Assembly (NCBI GenBank): GCA_018902385.1
Contig: JABSSW010000070.1
Location: forward strand, 1 to 64,000
Length of the DNA: 64,000 bases
From: Physcia stellaris
Lineage: Eukaryota; Ascomycota; Lecanoromycetes; Caliciales; Physciaceae
Direction of reading: 5' to 3'
Below the pieces are notes generated by a model. That model had not been told where the DNA came from. It worked only from the letters and a program-made list of their open reading frames with translations, and searched no databases. Positions 25,566-35,006 of this stretch are shown here, one piece after another (within the stretch, counting starts at the first letter, position 1; every line of letters begins with the position of its first letter). Made by a program: the position numbers and the translations under genes.

Positions 25566-25761
25566 GTGAGTTAACTACTTATCAAACTCTAATCGTACAT
25601 ATCTACTATGCTGGTTTCTTAAGGTATCAGCTCACGGAAGCGTTCCGACCACCACTCTTGGCGTGCCTTCCGTGAGAACTCGAACAAAGTCCGGGCACCG
25701 CGTCAGAACCGCCAGGATGTGACCCCTCAAACCCCAGTAAACACACCCAGAAAAGCCTGCA
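25566..25761 (+). promoter_or_regulatory. Upstream region / 5' leader of the host gene
   Basis: About 200 bp of normal-composition DNA ahead of the start codon at 25762, with an AT-rich desert beyond. It holds the inverted repeat listed next and a CA/CC-rich stretch at 25700-25760. No convincing TATA box is seen. The sequence just before ATG is GCCTGCA, with a purine at -3. The whole promoter must lie in this short stretch or in the decayed DNA. Confidence 0.4.
25631..25676 (+). promoter_or_regulatory. Perfect 10-bp inverted repeat upstream of the gene
   Basis: CTCACGGAAG at 25631-25640 and its exact reverse complement CTTCCGTGAG at 25667-25676, with a 26-bp spacer. The left arm continues into GGAAGCGTTCC, which resembles a GAAnnnTTC pair. 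It could be a dimeric regulator site or RNA hairpin about 90-130 bp ahead of the start codon. Function is inferred from position only. Confidence 0.4.
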
Positions 25762-26664
25762 ATGGACTCCAAGGTCACCAAGAGAGGCACAGTCCGCAAG
25801 CGGGCTCCTGCTGACAAGATCGGGAAAACCATGCACATCTCCACTTCTCTCGCGACCGCCAGCGACGCCGACAAGATGCTGATCAAGATGAAGAAGGAGG
25901 GGAAGACCTGGGTTGAGATCCGCGAGGCGTGGAAGAAGAAGACGGGCGAAGAGACCAAGAGCTCCACGCTTCCGAATCGCTATGCGCGTCTCAAGACGAA
26001 TCTCATGACGCTTCAAAGTGGAGATGTGAGTGATATCCTCTTTCGCACTTACTCCTCCTGTTTCATCGATATGTAGTTTGGGATTACTGTTGACTGATGT
26101 GTGATGTAGGACACTCGTCTCATGGCCGCCTACGCGACGATCAACGAGGAAATCGAAACCGCCATCGCCCACTTACAAGCCAAGAAATGGGCCCGGATAC
26201 AGGACCTTATGAGAAGCAATGGCAGCAAGGAGAAATACTCTTCCGCCTTCCTGCAGAAGAAGTACGAGGAGCTCTTGGAAAACCCCGAACCGGTCTCCGC
26301 GACCAAGGACACTGAATCTGCACCTCTTGCCGTCATTCCCACCAACCACTGGGATTCAACAACTTCCAACAGATCCTCTACCGTCATGTCCACCGACCAC
26401 CGGGAATCAACAAATTCCAATAGATCCTCTGTCGTCTTTCCCCATTATCCGGAATGCACAAGCTCCGACAGTCCCTCCGAGGACGAAGGCGATGCGCGAA
26501 CTGGAATCGCTAGCCGGGATAGTAGGGCCAAGGCCGTTGTTAGGAAGGGAAAAGTCTTGTTAGCGGTGACTAAAAAAAGGGACGACGTGATAGCCATAAA
26601 GAAGGAAGATGATGTGAAGCAGGAGGAGCTCGAGGATCCCTCGATACTCAAGACGGAAAATTGA
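25762..26664 (+). CDS. Myb/SANT-like DNA-binding protein, two exons (272 aa)
   Basis: Exons 25762-26025 and 26110-26664 join in phase 0 to give 272 residues. Two helical, Trp-bearing modules follow each other: about residues 36-85 (core KEGKTWVEIREAWKKKTG, then STLPNRYARLK) and about 90-146 (core AKKWARIQDLM, then FLQKKYEELLE). This is the layout of the small fungal Myb-like proteins that bind DNA in the nucleus. The N-terminus is basic (KRGTVRKR, possible nuclear signal). Residues 166-199 contain a 17-residue Ser-rich tandem repeat (51 bp in DNA, starting 26345 and 26396). The C-terminus is Glu/Lys-rich with two psi-K-x-E sites (IKKE, VKQE) that fit the SUMO consensus. Target genes unknown. 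Composition is normal and no stop or frame damage is seen, in sharp contrast to all neighbours. Confidence 0.75.
26026..26109 (+). other. Spliceosomal intron (84 bp) of the Myb-like gene
   Basis: Begins GTGAGT and ends TGATGTAG, with a branch-like CTGAT at 26094-26098, 11-15 bases before the 3' splice site. It contains an in-frame stop (TAG at 26074), so removal is needed to reach exon 2. Typical size and signals for filamentous ascomycetes. Confidence 0.8.
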
Positions 26665-26935
26665 TGACATTGATTGCTAATAGAAAACGGAGTTTTTGAG
26701 TCAATAGAGATGGGAGGCAGCAAAGCCAGGCAGATAGCGGTATGTTACAAGAGGCCCATGTACTATTAGCAGCCTTTGCGGTACTTTCGATAAGAGACAA
26801 TATGTGATGGCCAGGCGATACAGGATCCTAACAAGAAATTATGCTGTACATTGATAAGATTGATGGAAGGTTTCGAAAGTAGGCGTCAAAATCGTAAATT
26901 GGGATATTAGTGCTAGCAAAAGCCTTCAACATACT

Positions 26936-27160
26936 CTATAAAGCATCGAATCGAATACCTTCATCTCCTCTCTCTCGAATTCTGTAACGTACTTTCTTCT
27001 GCAAAGCTTGCTTCTCCTCAGCCACCTGGTGTAACTTTCCTTGATGCGTATGCTCGACAGCCGCGATCAGAAGATCTGTAACGCTCTTTTGCCGTCGTCT
27101 TGTCATTAGGCTCAATGTTATCGAAATTATTACACACAGTTCTTTCAGCATCGTCATCAC
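26936..27160 (-). CDS. Possible small protein or exon fragment (74 aa), unrecognised
   Basis: An open minus-strand frame in normal-composition DNA. The N-terminal 20 residues are hydrophobic, the rest is charged with a coiled-coil-like QVAEEKQALQKKV stretch, ending GIRFDAL. No family recognised, no clear promoter, and upstream DNA is soon replaced by element F. It may be the end of a gene whose 5' part was lost, or chance. Confidence 0.22.
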   Translation of the reverse strand: MMTMLKELCVIISITLSLMTRRRQKSVTDLLIAAVEHTHQGKLHQVAEEKQALQKKVRYRIRERGDEGIRFDAL

Positions 27161-27199
27161 GATGCTTATCTTGCTTGTTCTACTGTCTGTGTCGTAAAC

Positions 27200-27296
27200 T
27201 CATACATAAATTCTAGTTCAATATCACAGAGACGAATGCTGTACGTCGTTAATATCTTGATTTGAATGAAAGTCAAATTGTTTCGAGATTATGTTG
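27200..27296 (-). pseudogene. Possible gypsy protease relic, left side of the F insertion
   Basis: The minus-strand reading just outside F is weakly collinear with the protease gene of B and C. The better-supported right half is at 32912-33020. The case rests mainly on F's near-matching target duplications (TGTTG at 27292-27296, TATTG at 32912-32916), which align with ..ATGTTGCATAC in B. Similarity further left is poor. Confidence 0.3.
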
Positions 27297-27480
27297 TGTA
27301 AGATGTTTTGCAATAATATGAATTAACAACAGAATTTTAGACTGCAAAACTAACTATGAAAATCTAACAAAACATATGTAAAAAAATTTGATCATAACGA
27401 AATTCGAATTCGAATCTCGATGTGATAAGATAAAAATTCAAATATTTATCAGAATTTCAACACATAATACGTTCGTCACA
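27297..27480 (-). repeat. Element F 3' LTR (184 bp)
   Basis: Reads TGTAAGATG...GTTCGTCACA on the plus strand, i.e. TGTGACGAAC...CATCTTACA in element orientation, a proper TG...CA LTR. It retains many more AG and CT dinucleotides than the 5' LTR of the same element. Confidence 0.85.
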
Positions 27481-27522
27481 TTATTTTTCGTTTTTTTTTC
27501 AGTTTCGTTTCGAAACGATTAA

Positions 27523-27673
27523 TGTTACGATAAATCGTGATGTGAATGAATAATATGCTTGATTGTTACTATCTAAAAGACAGAGTGCGAGATATGAACG
27601 AGACTGTCAAGACGCTAATTTCTTCTGATCAAAATATTCTGACTTCAACTCTATGTGAAAATTTATCGTAACA
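27523..27673 (-). repeat. Element G 3' LTR (151 bp)
   Basis: TGTTACGATAAAT to ATTTATCGTAACA. It aligns to the other LTR without gaps, with 13 transitions, 12 of them in a CT/TT or AG/AA context. Confidence 0.88.
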
Positions 27674-27849
27674 GATGTCATCAACGAAAGAAAATCACAA
27701 CGTTTTCGTTGTGTCGCGTGACGAGAACATGCGATTCATTCATGAAAAATCTATTAGTAATACACAGAAAGAAGTAAAAAATTCATCGAGTTCTTCGTTC
27801 ATTGATTTAAATGTTTTCGTGAATTGCGTTCGATGCCAAAAATAGCGAG

Positions 27850-29330
27850 CATTTTGTATGACGAATGATCTGATATTTTCGACTAAATCTTTCTTCAGAA
27901 TTCATCCAAACGTCGATTTGTCTCGACGAGAGAAATAAAGCGAAAAGAAAAATTTCGCTCGATGAAGCGACGATGACGATGTTTCAAATGAATACAACGA
28001 AAATGCTCATGCAAATCGTTATTCGAGCGAAAGATTCGAAAGCAACGACGACATGTATGAAAATTAATTTTCTTGATCAAAATCATTAATGAAATATTCG
28101 AAAAATGACGATCAATGTACTGCTCAACATATATACGTTGCGACTTCGAATTTTGCATTGAAATCAACTTTTTGCATTTTTGATAATGCGTGACTTTTGA
28201 TTGATCGATTGACTGAAATTCAGTTCATTGATTGCAAAAATTGAAGTCTTCATTGAGTGCGTGATCTGGATAGAAAGATGTAAAAAATATGTCGTCGAAA
28301 ATGAAAAGCATTTTGTATGACGAAACGATCGATTTCTCTGACATGATTTCGCTAGAAAATGAAAATTTGACGCGAATCGATTTCGCAAACATGAGTTGAT
28401 GAAAATTCTTCGAATTCGACGTTTTCGAATTCTGACTAATCGAAATGCTTTGATTGATTGCAGATCTGAAATAAAACGTGATTTTCGATTGACGAGAAAT
28501 CTTTGAAAAAGTTGAATCTTTTTTGATGTGTAACAGTCTCGTTTTCTTTGATTTTTCAGCGAACATCTCGTACAGATCATCGATGATCAGATAGAATTTC
28601 GAGAAAAATGTTGACGACGAAATAGACGAACAAATAAATGATGCAATTTTCGTGCATTTGAATGTTGATTTTGATGTAAAGATTGAAAAACGTGACGATC
28701 TTGATGCAACAACTGAGCGTGAAACAATTTCGACTCAGAATATTTGTCTTCGTGATGTTGCAATTGATGCAATAAATGATTGCTTGAATGTGACAGATGA
28801 TATGTCAGAAAATGAAATTTTCGAAATCGATTTTGACGAAATAACAGATGATGTGAACATCAATGTTGACTCACTCGTTGATGAAAATGTTGAAAAAAGT
28901 GTTGACATTGCGATCACTGCTTTTGATAATTCGATTGATTTATGTATTGCGATCACTGCGAACATCGTTATTGATGAAAACGTTACGATATTCTTAACAG
29001 ACTTGCTTTGTTGTTGCAATATTGCGTTGTATTGACAAAGCGCTTCGCATAGAATATCGAGCTTTTTCGTTCAATAATCTTGTAAATATGATGTCTGTTC
29101 AAAGAATCATTGTTCAACAAAACTTTGAAAACAATGTCGAGCAACGAAATGCGATTGAATTTCGAAATGTTTCTTCGTCTTTGATTTCAGATTGACTAGA
29201 AATTTATTGACATCGCGATAAACGACTATACTCTTTTTGTAAACGATATTTTCTTCAAGATATTTCGCGAATATAAAAAGATTTGAATAGAAAATGTCGA
29301 GCAATCGTTGATAAAATGACTCGAAATGTG
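27850..29330 (-). pseudogene. Element G Gag-like C2H2 zinc-finger protein, decayed
   Basis: In minus-strand order: 29334-29107 (75 residues), a Ser/Thr-rich region (29019-28735), a frame with KSK..KSNSKNF and KSIVSSYKM motifs (28566-28225), and a finger CX2CX12HX4H (CRRC...HEHFRCIH) in the frame 28167-27895. The motifs match E and F, although the G LTRs are unrelated in sequence to E's, and the finger lies at a different relative place. At least two frameshifts. A nucleic-acid-binding Gag-like role is inferred. Confidence 0.55.
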
Positions 29331-29618
29331 ACATGATTGAAAAAAAAAATTCGTGAATAGATAGACAGATCGATAAATAAATCGATAAATAGATGATTCA
29401 GTCGATAGAACGATCTGCTGACATCAAATGACTAAATATGTTGATATGATGTTTTTAGTACAATAAAATCAAATAATATGCTCTCAACGAAGATGATGAT
29501 ATTTTGCGATTCTGACGACGCTCAACGACTCTGATACGAATCAGCGACGTTGATCGTTGCTAAAAGAAACTCATAAACAACTTGAAAAGCTGTCAATCGA
29601 ATTCGATGATGCTATCAT

Positions 29619-29769
29619 TGTTACGATAAATCGTGATGTGAATGAATAATATGCTTGATTGTTACTATTTAAAAGACAAAATGCGAAATATGAACGAGAC
29701 TGTCAAAACGCTAGTCTCTTCTGATCAAGATATTTTGATTTCAGCTCTATGTAAAGATTTATCGTAACA
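29619..29769 (-). repeat. Element G 5' LTR (151 bp)
   Basis: Same termini as 27523-27673; followed by the target duplication ATTAA at 29770-29774. Confidence 0.88.
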
Positions 29770-29774
29770 ATTAA

Positions 29775-31475
29775 TCATTTTTTTCACTTTTTTTATCGAT
29801 AAACGATTCGAAAAATATGATTGATTAAAACGTCGATAATTGAACGAATCATTGCGAAAATTGAAATGATCGAAACAAATGCAACAAACGTAATTTGAAA
29901 TTCGAAATCGAAAAAATGACGAAAATGTAAACGAAAACGTAAACGAAAACGTAAATCGAAATCATGCGAATGAAATTTTGATGAAAATTTTGATTGCAAC
30001 GAGATATAAAAAATGCATACTTTTTTGTATAACGAACAAATCGATTTTTTTGACAAAACAAAACGAATCGTTTTCGCAAACGTATGTTGTTAAAAACTTT
30101 TCGAATTCGAATTTTTCAAATTTTGACTAATCGATGTTTTTTGATTGATTGTAAACAGAAAATAAACGATTATTCGTGATTGATGCATAAAAAAACGTGA
30201 TTGACAAAATGAACGAATGTCGAAACGTTACGAAAATGCAAAATCTTTTTGATATTGACGTAAATCAAATGATTTAAATTTTTCACGAAATATGCGAATC
30301 AAATTATCAATAATGAAATAAAATTTTTGAATGTGAAATTTTTGATATTTTCGTACAAATGTTCGAGAAAATGAAATTTCAAATGTAAATAAACAATTGA
30401 TTGATAATTTTTTCATTGAATTTGATTTGATATTGAATGTCGTAACAGAAAAATGCGAATATTTTATTGATACAAATTCAAATATCGATGTAAATATAGC
30501 AAAAAAAATCGACGAAACAAATGAAATGAACGAAATTAATTTTTTCTTAATTTTGTACGTGAATTTTGATGTAAAAAATCGAAAATTCGATTTAATATAT
30601 TGTTCGCGTATGTGATTGTAAAACAAATTTTTAAAATTGAAATTTTGTTCACAATGTTTGCAAATCACTTTTGAACAATTGATTTGTTTGATATGTTTCA
30701 AAAATCAAATCATTGACGAAAAATAAACGAAACATTCGACGCACGAATAATATTGAAACGAAAAATGTAAAATATGCAAATCGAATGTAATAAATGATTG
30801 ATTTGATGTTTTCGATATAAATTCGAACGAAATAATAAAAAATGCACAAATCAAATCTTTGTCGAAATCTTGTATGATAATGAAACTTGATTGATTATTA
30901 AATTATACAAAAACAAAATCTCGAACGCATTTAAACAATAAATCGAACACATTTGACTTTCGATATTAATGTTGAATTTGTTGAAAATATTGCAAAAATT
31001 TCAACATTTTGTTGTATAAATCAAACTTTTCAATGTCACGCATTAAAATTGAATCAAAAATATCGATATTGACGAAAATTAATGTTAATTTTGCGATTTT
31101 AATGATTTCAATTTTTGTTCGTTTTGCAATTTTCTGTTCGATCAATTCAATTTGTTTTTGAATTTTTTGATTGATCAATTCGATTTTTTAAATGTATTGT
31201 GCAATTCGATGTCGAATAATTTCAAAACATTTAATAAATCGTCGATAATGTTGATTAATTGTAAACGTTTCAAGAAATTCGCAATCACAATATTGACAAT
31301 GCATTTTAAAAACAGAAAAGAATGATCGATTCGCTAAATAATTGAATAAAATTTTGAAAAATTCTCGAACAGAAAGAATGATTTCGATATTGAAAAAATT
31401 GTGACAAAGTTTTTGATACAATTGTTTTTTCGATGATGTAATGTATTGAAATGAAATTTTATTTAAAATTCGCAT
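29775..31475 (-). pseudogene. Element F Gag-like zinc-finger protein, decayed
   Basis: Minus-strand order: 31475-31188 (with a CQYC..H finger-like motif), 31178-30966 (basic helix, FDLYN motif), 30701-30228 (finger CKHC...NH, last His now Tyr, then ISFVSS, SMKKLSIN and FREKFKSFDLR, all shared with E), and 30056-29793 (KSICSLYK tail). Collinear with E at 10182-11901. Comparison of the two copies shows the ancestral protein was one chain of roughly 500-600 residues. No enzymatic domain. Confidence 0.6.
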
Positions 31476-31673
31476 ATTTCGACGAGAACGTAAAATGATA
31501 AATAAATAAAATCGAAAATAAATATACGAAATGAAATATTGAAATTCGTTGATAATTCAAATATTAAAATTTAATCGACAAGTTTCAATGTTCAATTCGA
31601 TGTCTTATTTGCGATTATGATAAAAACATGTACGAAAACATATTTTGATTGAATTTGTAAAAATTCAAAATAA

Positions 31674-31770
31674 TGTAAAATATCATGCAATAATATGAAT
31701 TAACAACAAAATTTTAAATTGCAAAATTAATTATAAAAATTGAATAAAACATAAATAAAAAATTTGATTA
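31674..31770 (-). repeat. Element F 5' LTR, first part (interrupted)
   Basis: TGTAAAATATCATGCAATAA.. matches the first 97 bp of the F 3' LTR and then stops at TTTGATTA, where R begins. The LTR continues at 32818. Confidence 0.75.
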
Positions 31771-32817
31771 TTATGTAAAAATCAAAACGTTGACGAGATA
31801 ATGTTTAAACGCAAATTACGTGATTTAATTTTATATACACAAATCATGTTTTTACACAATAAAAATTAATTTATCGTTTTTCAAATCACAACTTTTCAAC
31901 AAAGTTTTTACGTCGAATTAAATTTTGATTGATTCACACATCGTAATAATTTGATTTTCGACGAATATTCATGATTCATATATAATGATTTTTTTTGCGT
32001 TTTTTTTATTACAATTTCAAATTTCGAAATTTCGATTATCGTTTGACAAGACATTTTCAAAATCACAACGTGAATAATATTATGAATTTTTGTGACATCG
32101 TTAACATTCTTTGATCAAAAATTGATTCACAACAATAAACATGACGTTTTAACAAACGATCGATGCGTTGTCGTTTTCAATTCAAATTTTGAATTTCAAA
32201 ACAATGCATCGTCAAAATCACGAAATTTACGATCAAATCATTGTTTATTGCGAAATAAAACAATTCGTTCAATCAAATTTCAAACAACAATGCAAAATTC
32301 TGATTATGATAATTATTATTTTGTTTAAATATTCGAAATCAAAACAATAAAAATTGCAACGAAATCAAATCAAACGTTATAAATTGAACAAAACACGAAC
32401 AATTTTCGAAATTTTCGAAAAAACGAACTCGATGAAAAATGAAAATAAAAAAATTTTGAATTATGTTTTGAATTTGCGCGCGACGCAAATAAAAACAACG
32501 TTTCGAATTGTTTTGTAATTTTGTTACGAAAAGAAAAATTTTAACTTGACGAAAAAAATGAATTGAAAATATATTTGAAATTAACGTTATCGAAATATAA
32601 ATTTGATGAATTGAAACGTTAATATAAAATAAAAATTGCAAATTGTAAAAAAAAAAATATCAAATATAGAAATTGATCGTCGTTGTTTTGATTTATGAAA
32701 ATTTTATTGTTTTAAATAAATTATTGTTGAATTCGAAAATTGTTTTGTTATGAAATGTATTCGCAATAATTGTTATACACAATATAATTGTTATTTTTTT
32801 TCAAATTCGAATGAAAA
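31771..32817 (-). repeat. Dispersed repeat R, copy 2, complete (1,047 bp)
   Basis: The only uninterrupted full copy, inserted in the F 5' LTR and flanked by TTTGATTA (31763-31770) and TTTAATCA (32818-32825). This looks like an 8-bp duplication of TTTGATCA with one transition in each copy. Ends are TTATGTAAAAATC and CAAATTCGAATGAAAA; they are not clear inverted repeats. Peptides from it show nothing I recognise. An 8-bp duplication would suit an hAT-type non-autonomous DNA element, but this is only a suggestion. Confidence 0.6.
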
Positions 32818-32911
32818 TTTAATCATAACGAAATTCGAATTCGAAATTCGATGTGATAAAATAAAAATTCAAATATTTATCAAAATTTCAACACATAATA
32901 CGTTCGTCACA
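32818..32911 (-). repeat. Element F 5' LTR, second part
   Basis: Resumes the LTR after R (ATCATAACGAAATTCGAATT..) and ends GTTCGTCACA at 32911, the outer boundary of F. Confidence 0.75.
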
Positions 32912-33020
32912 TATTGCAAACAAATTGCGCAATTTTTGTTATCAATAAAAACACAATCAATTACATCAATATTTTTTGAAATTTTTTATTTATGTTTATT
33001 ATGATTGAATAACAACGTAC
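32912..33020 (-). pseudogene. Gypsy protease fragment (target of F)
   Basis: On the minus strand it reads TLLFNHNKHK-stop-KI then NIDVIDCVFID, collinear with the protease of A, B and C (for example 37560-37680). It is cut at one end by F and at the other by the solo LTR. The active-site region shows the same NID decay. Confidence 0.6.
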
Positions 33021-33024
33021 GATT

Positions 33025-33211
33025 TGTTACGAACATGTTTAAAATTTCAATTGAAATTTATTTTATCAACGAAAATTCATAACGAAATTAATGAAAACTT
33101 GACACACATTTTTATTTTTGACATTCGATTTTCATGTAAATATTTGCTTTTTAAATCAAATATTTTCGTTTTGTTATTTGTTAATTTTTTAATTAAACAC
33201 GATTCGTGACA
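33025..33211 (+). repeat. Solo LTR related to gypsy A/B/C
   Basis: Begins TGTTACGAACATGTTT like the A/B/C LTRs and ends AAACACGATTCGTGACA. This gives matching termini TGTTACGA / TCGTGACA (one mismatch). The interior has partial similarity (CTTGACRYAC.., TTTTCGTTT.., TTAATTAAACACG). No internal domain is attached. No target duplication is evident (CGATT versus TTATA). Confidence 0.6.
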
Positions 33212-33501
33212 TTATATTTGATTTTTATCGTGACAAACGATATAAATTTTATATTCGTTATCGCAAACGATCAACGAATAAAAAAACAAAATCGTTCAAT
33301 TCGTGACGATTGCACATTTTTAACACGAATTTTTCAATCAACAATAATGATAACGAAATCATTTTCACGTTTTTAACACAACAAATTTTTCGTTTTGAAT
33401 TTTGCGAAATTAAATGACATTCGATCAAATTTTGTTTTTGTAAATTGTTCGTCGAAATACGCGAATAATTAAATAAAATCGTTAAAAAGTTTTCTTAAAA
33501 G

Positions 33502-33680
33502 AAAATCACGAAACATGACGTTTTCATGAATTGAATGAAATTTACATAAAATATTTTCAAATCAACGAAACGAAAAATTTTTCGAAAAAAAAATCACGAA
33601 ACAACAGCACGAAGTTTCGTGAATTGAATGAAAAATTTACATAAAACATTTTCAAATCAACGAAACGAATATTTTTTCTT
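33502..33680 (+). repeat. 88-bp tandem repeat, two units
   Basis: AAAATCACGAAACA starts at 33502 and 33590; both units end TTTTCAAATCAACGAAACGA. The second unit has retained AGCACGAAG. Non-coding as far as seen. Confidence 0.65.
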
Positions 33681-35006
33681 TGAAAACGATAATTGCATTT
33701 TATTTTCATTTGTGTAAAAGATAAAAATTTAACATTTTCGAAAATGCGATTCGTATTTCGTTAAACAATTCGATTATCGAAATTCGAATGATTTCGAAAA
33801 AAATCAATTTCAATCATTTTACAATTCGATCAACGATAAATTCAACAAATTCATATTGTCAATCGAAATCGATCGAATTCGTACGATTGAATAAATAAAA
33901 TATAAATAAAAAACAATTGCAAAACGTAATTTGTTTTGTAACGATTAATAAATCAATATATTACATTTCAAATTATACATTTTTGATGTTAATAATTCAT
34001 TAAATTATATTGTTTTTAATACGAATTTTACATTTTAATCGTTATTATATTTCAAAATAATATCATTCGTGTATATTTAACAAAATACAATTTTGTTGTT
34101 TCGCATACATCATGTCGAATTTTGATAATGATTTGTTTTTTGAATTTGTCGAAAATATTGACGTATTTTTTTGATTAATTTATTACAAATAACAAATCGA
34201 AAAAAATTATAAAAAAAAACAAATTGCAAATTCGAAATATCGAACGTTCAAAATTTGTAATTTTTATTTCATTTGTTTTTATTTTATTTATTTTTGTTTT
34301 TGATTTTGTTTGAAAATTTTTCGTCACGAAAATTATCGAAACAATTGTAAAAAAATATACGATTGAATGATCAAATAATTACAAACAGACGCAATGTTTA
34401 CGAAACGATGATAAATCATCGTGATAAAATTGTGAATAATAATAAAATTGAATCGTGAAAACGAAAAAAATGAAAATTTTCGAAATGTTATATTTTATCG
34501 ATTGAAACGTTAAATTCAATCAAATTAACGTGTTTGACGATTTTGACATAACATAACAATTGTTTTTTTTTAAATTTTGATTTTCAAAATCGAATCGTCG
34601 ATGTTTTTTTTGCGTATAATTCATTCGATTTTTCAATTTTTTCGTTTAAAAAAATTTTTTGATAATAATTTTTTGTATAACGTCAATTTGTTGTTACGCG
34701 TTTTTCAATTAAAATTTGTTTATAAATTTCAATGTTAATGTTCACGATCATGCGATAATTTTTTTGTTAATCGTGATGTTGTCATTTGCGATATATCATG
34801 ACATTCGTGATACACGACACGAATATATTTAAATCAATATTCGTTCGAATTATCAATACATTGTTGTTTTGTTGAATAAACGAAAACAAACGTTTTTGCG
34901 ACGTTTGTTTTTCGCGATTTCGTTTTTTTTATTGTAATTTTTGATTTTCGTGTTACGCATTGTTTTTCGACATTGAAATAAACAATTTAAATTAATTTTT
35001 GTATAA

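Larger units (their letters stand above)
26665..27296. other. 3' flank of the host gene, normal composition
   Basis: About 630 bp with GC content far above the surrounding desert and normal use of all dinucleotides. No canonical AATAAA is seen close after the stop codon; AATAGAAA lies at about 26681. It ends exactly where the LTR of element F begins (27297). Confidence 0.5.
27523..29769 (-). mobile_element. Element G: young non-autonomous LTR element inside F
   Basis: Two 151-bp LTRs with perfect terminal inverted repeats TGTTACGATAAAT...ATTTATCGTAACA, flanked by a perfect 5-bp duplication ATTAA (27518-27522, 29770-29774). The uninterrupted target is seen in element E (reverse complement of about 12125-12140). 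Total 2,247 bp. It encodes a C2H2-finger Gag-like protein on the minus strand and no protease, RT or integrase that I can find. It is the least decayed element in the window. Confidence 0.88.
27297..32911 (-). mobile_element. Element F: E-family LTR element, minus strand, carrying G and R
   Basis: The 3' LTR is 27297-27480 (184 bp, as in E). The 5' LTR is 31674-32911, split by a 1,047-bp R insertion; without R it is about 183 bp. The interior (29775-31670) encodes the same Gag-like protein as E. Element G is inserted between 27523 and 29769. The flanking duplications TGTTG / TATTG agree at four of five bases. Removing G and R leaves about 2.3 kb, close to E's 2.5 kb. Confidence 0.8.

Noticed and set aside
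25627-26172. 181-residue minus-strand frame over the host gene, and other frames at 26097-26723
   Set aside because: They overlap the spliced Myb-like gene, lack motifs, and arise because normal-GC DNA has few stops on the opposite strand. The plus-strand gene has a coherent start, intron signals and two Trp-bearing modules.
28652-29035. 127-residue plus-strand frame rich in Asp, Asn, Ile and Thr inside element G
   Set aside because: It lies antisense to the Ser/Thr-rich part of the G Gag-like protein, and its acidic composition is what the complement of such a region gives. No motif and no counterpart in E or F.
31771-32817. Repeat R as a definite hAT element
   Set aside because: Only one copy shows an 8-bp duplication and it has two mismatches; no clear terminal inverted repeats and no transposase were seen.
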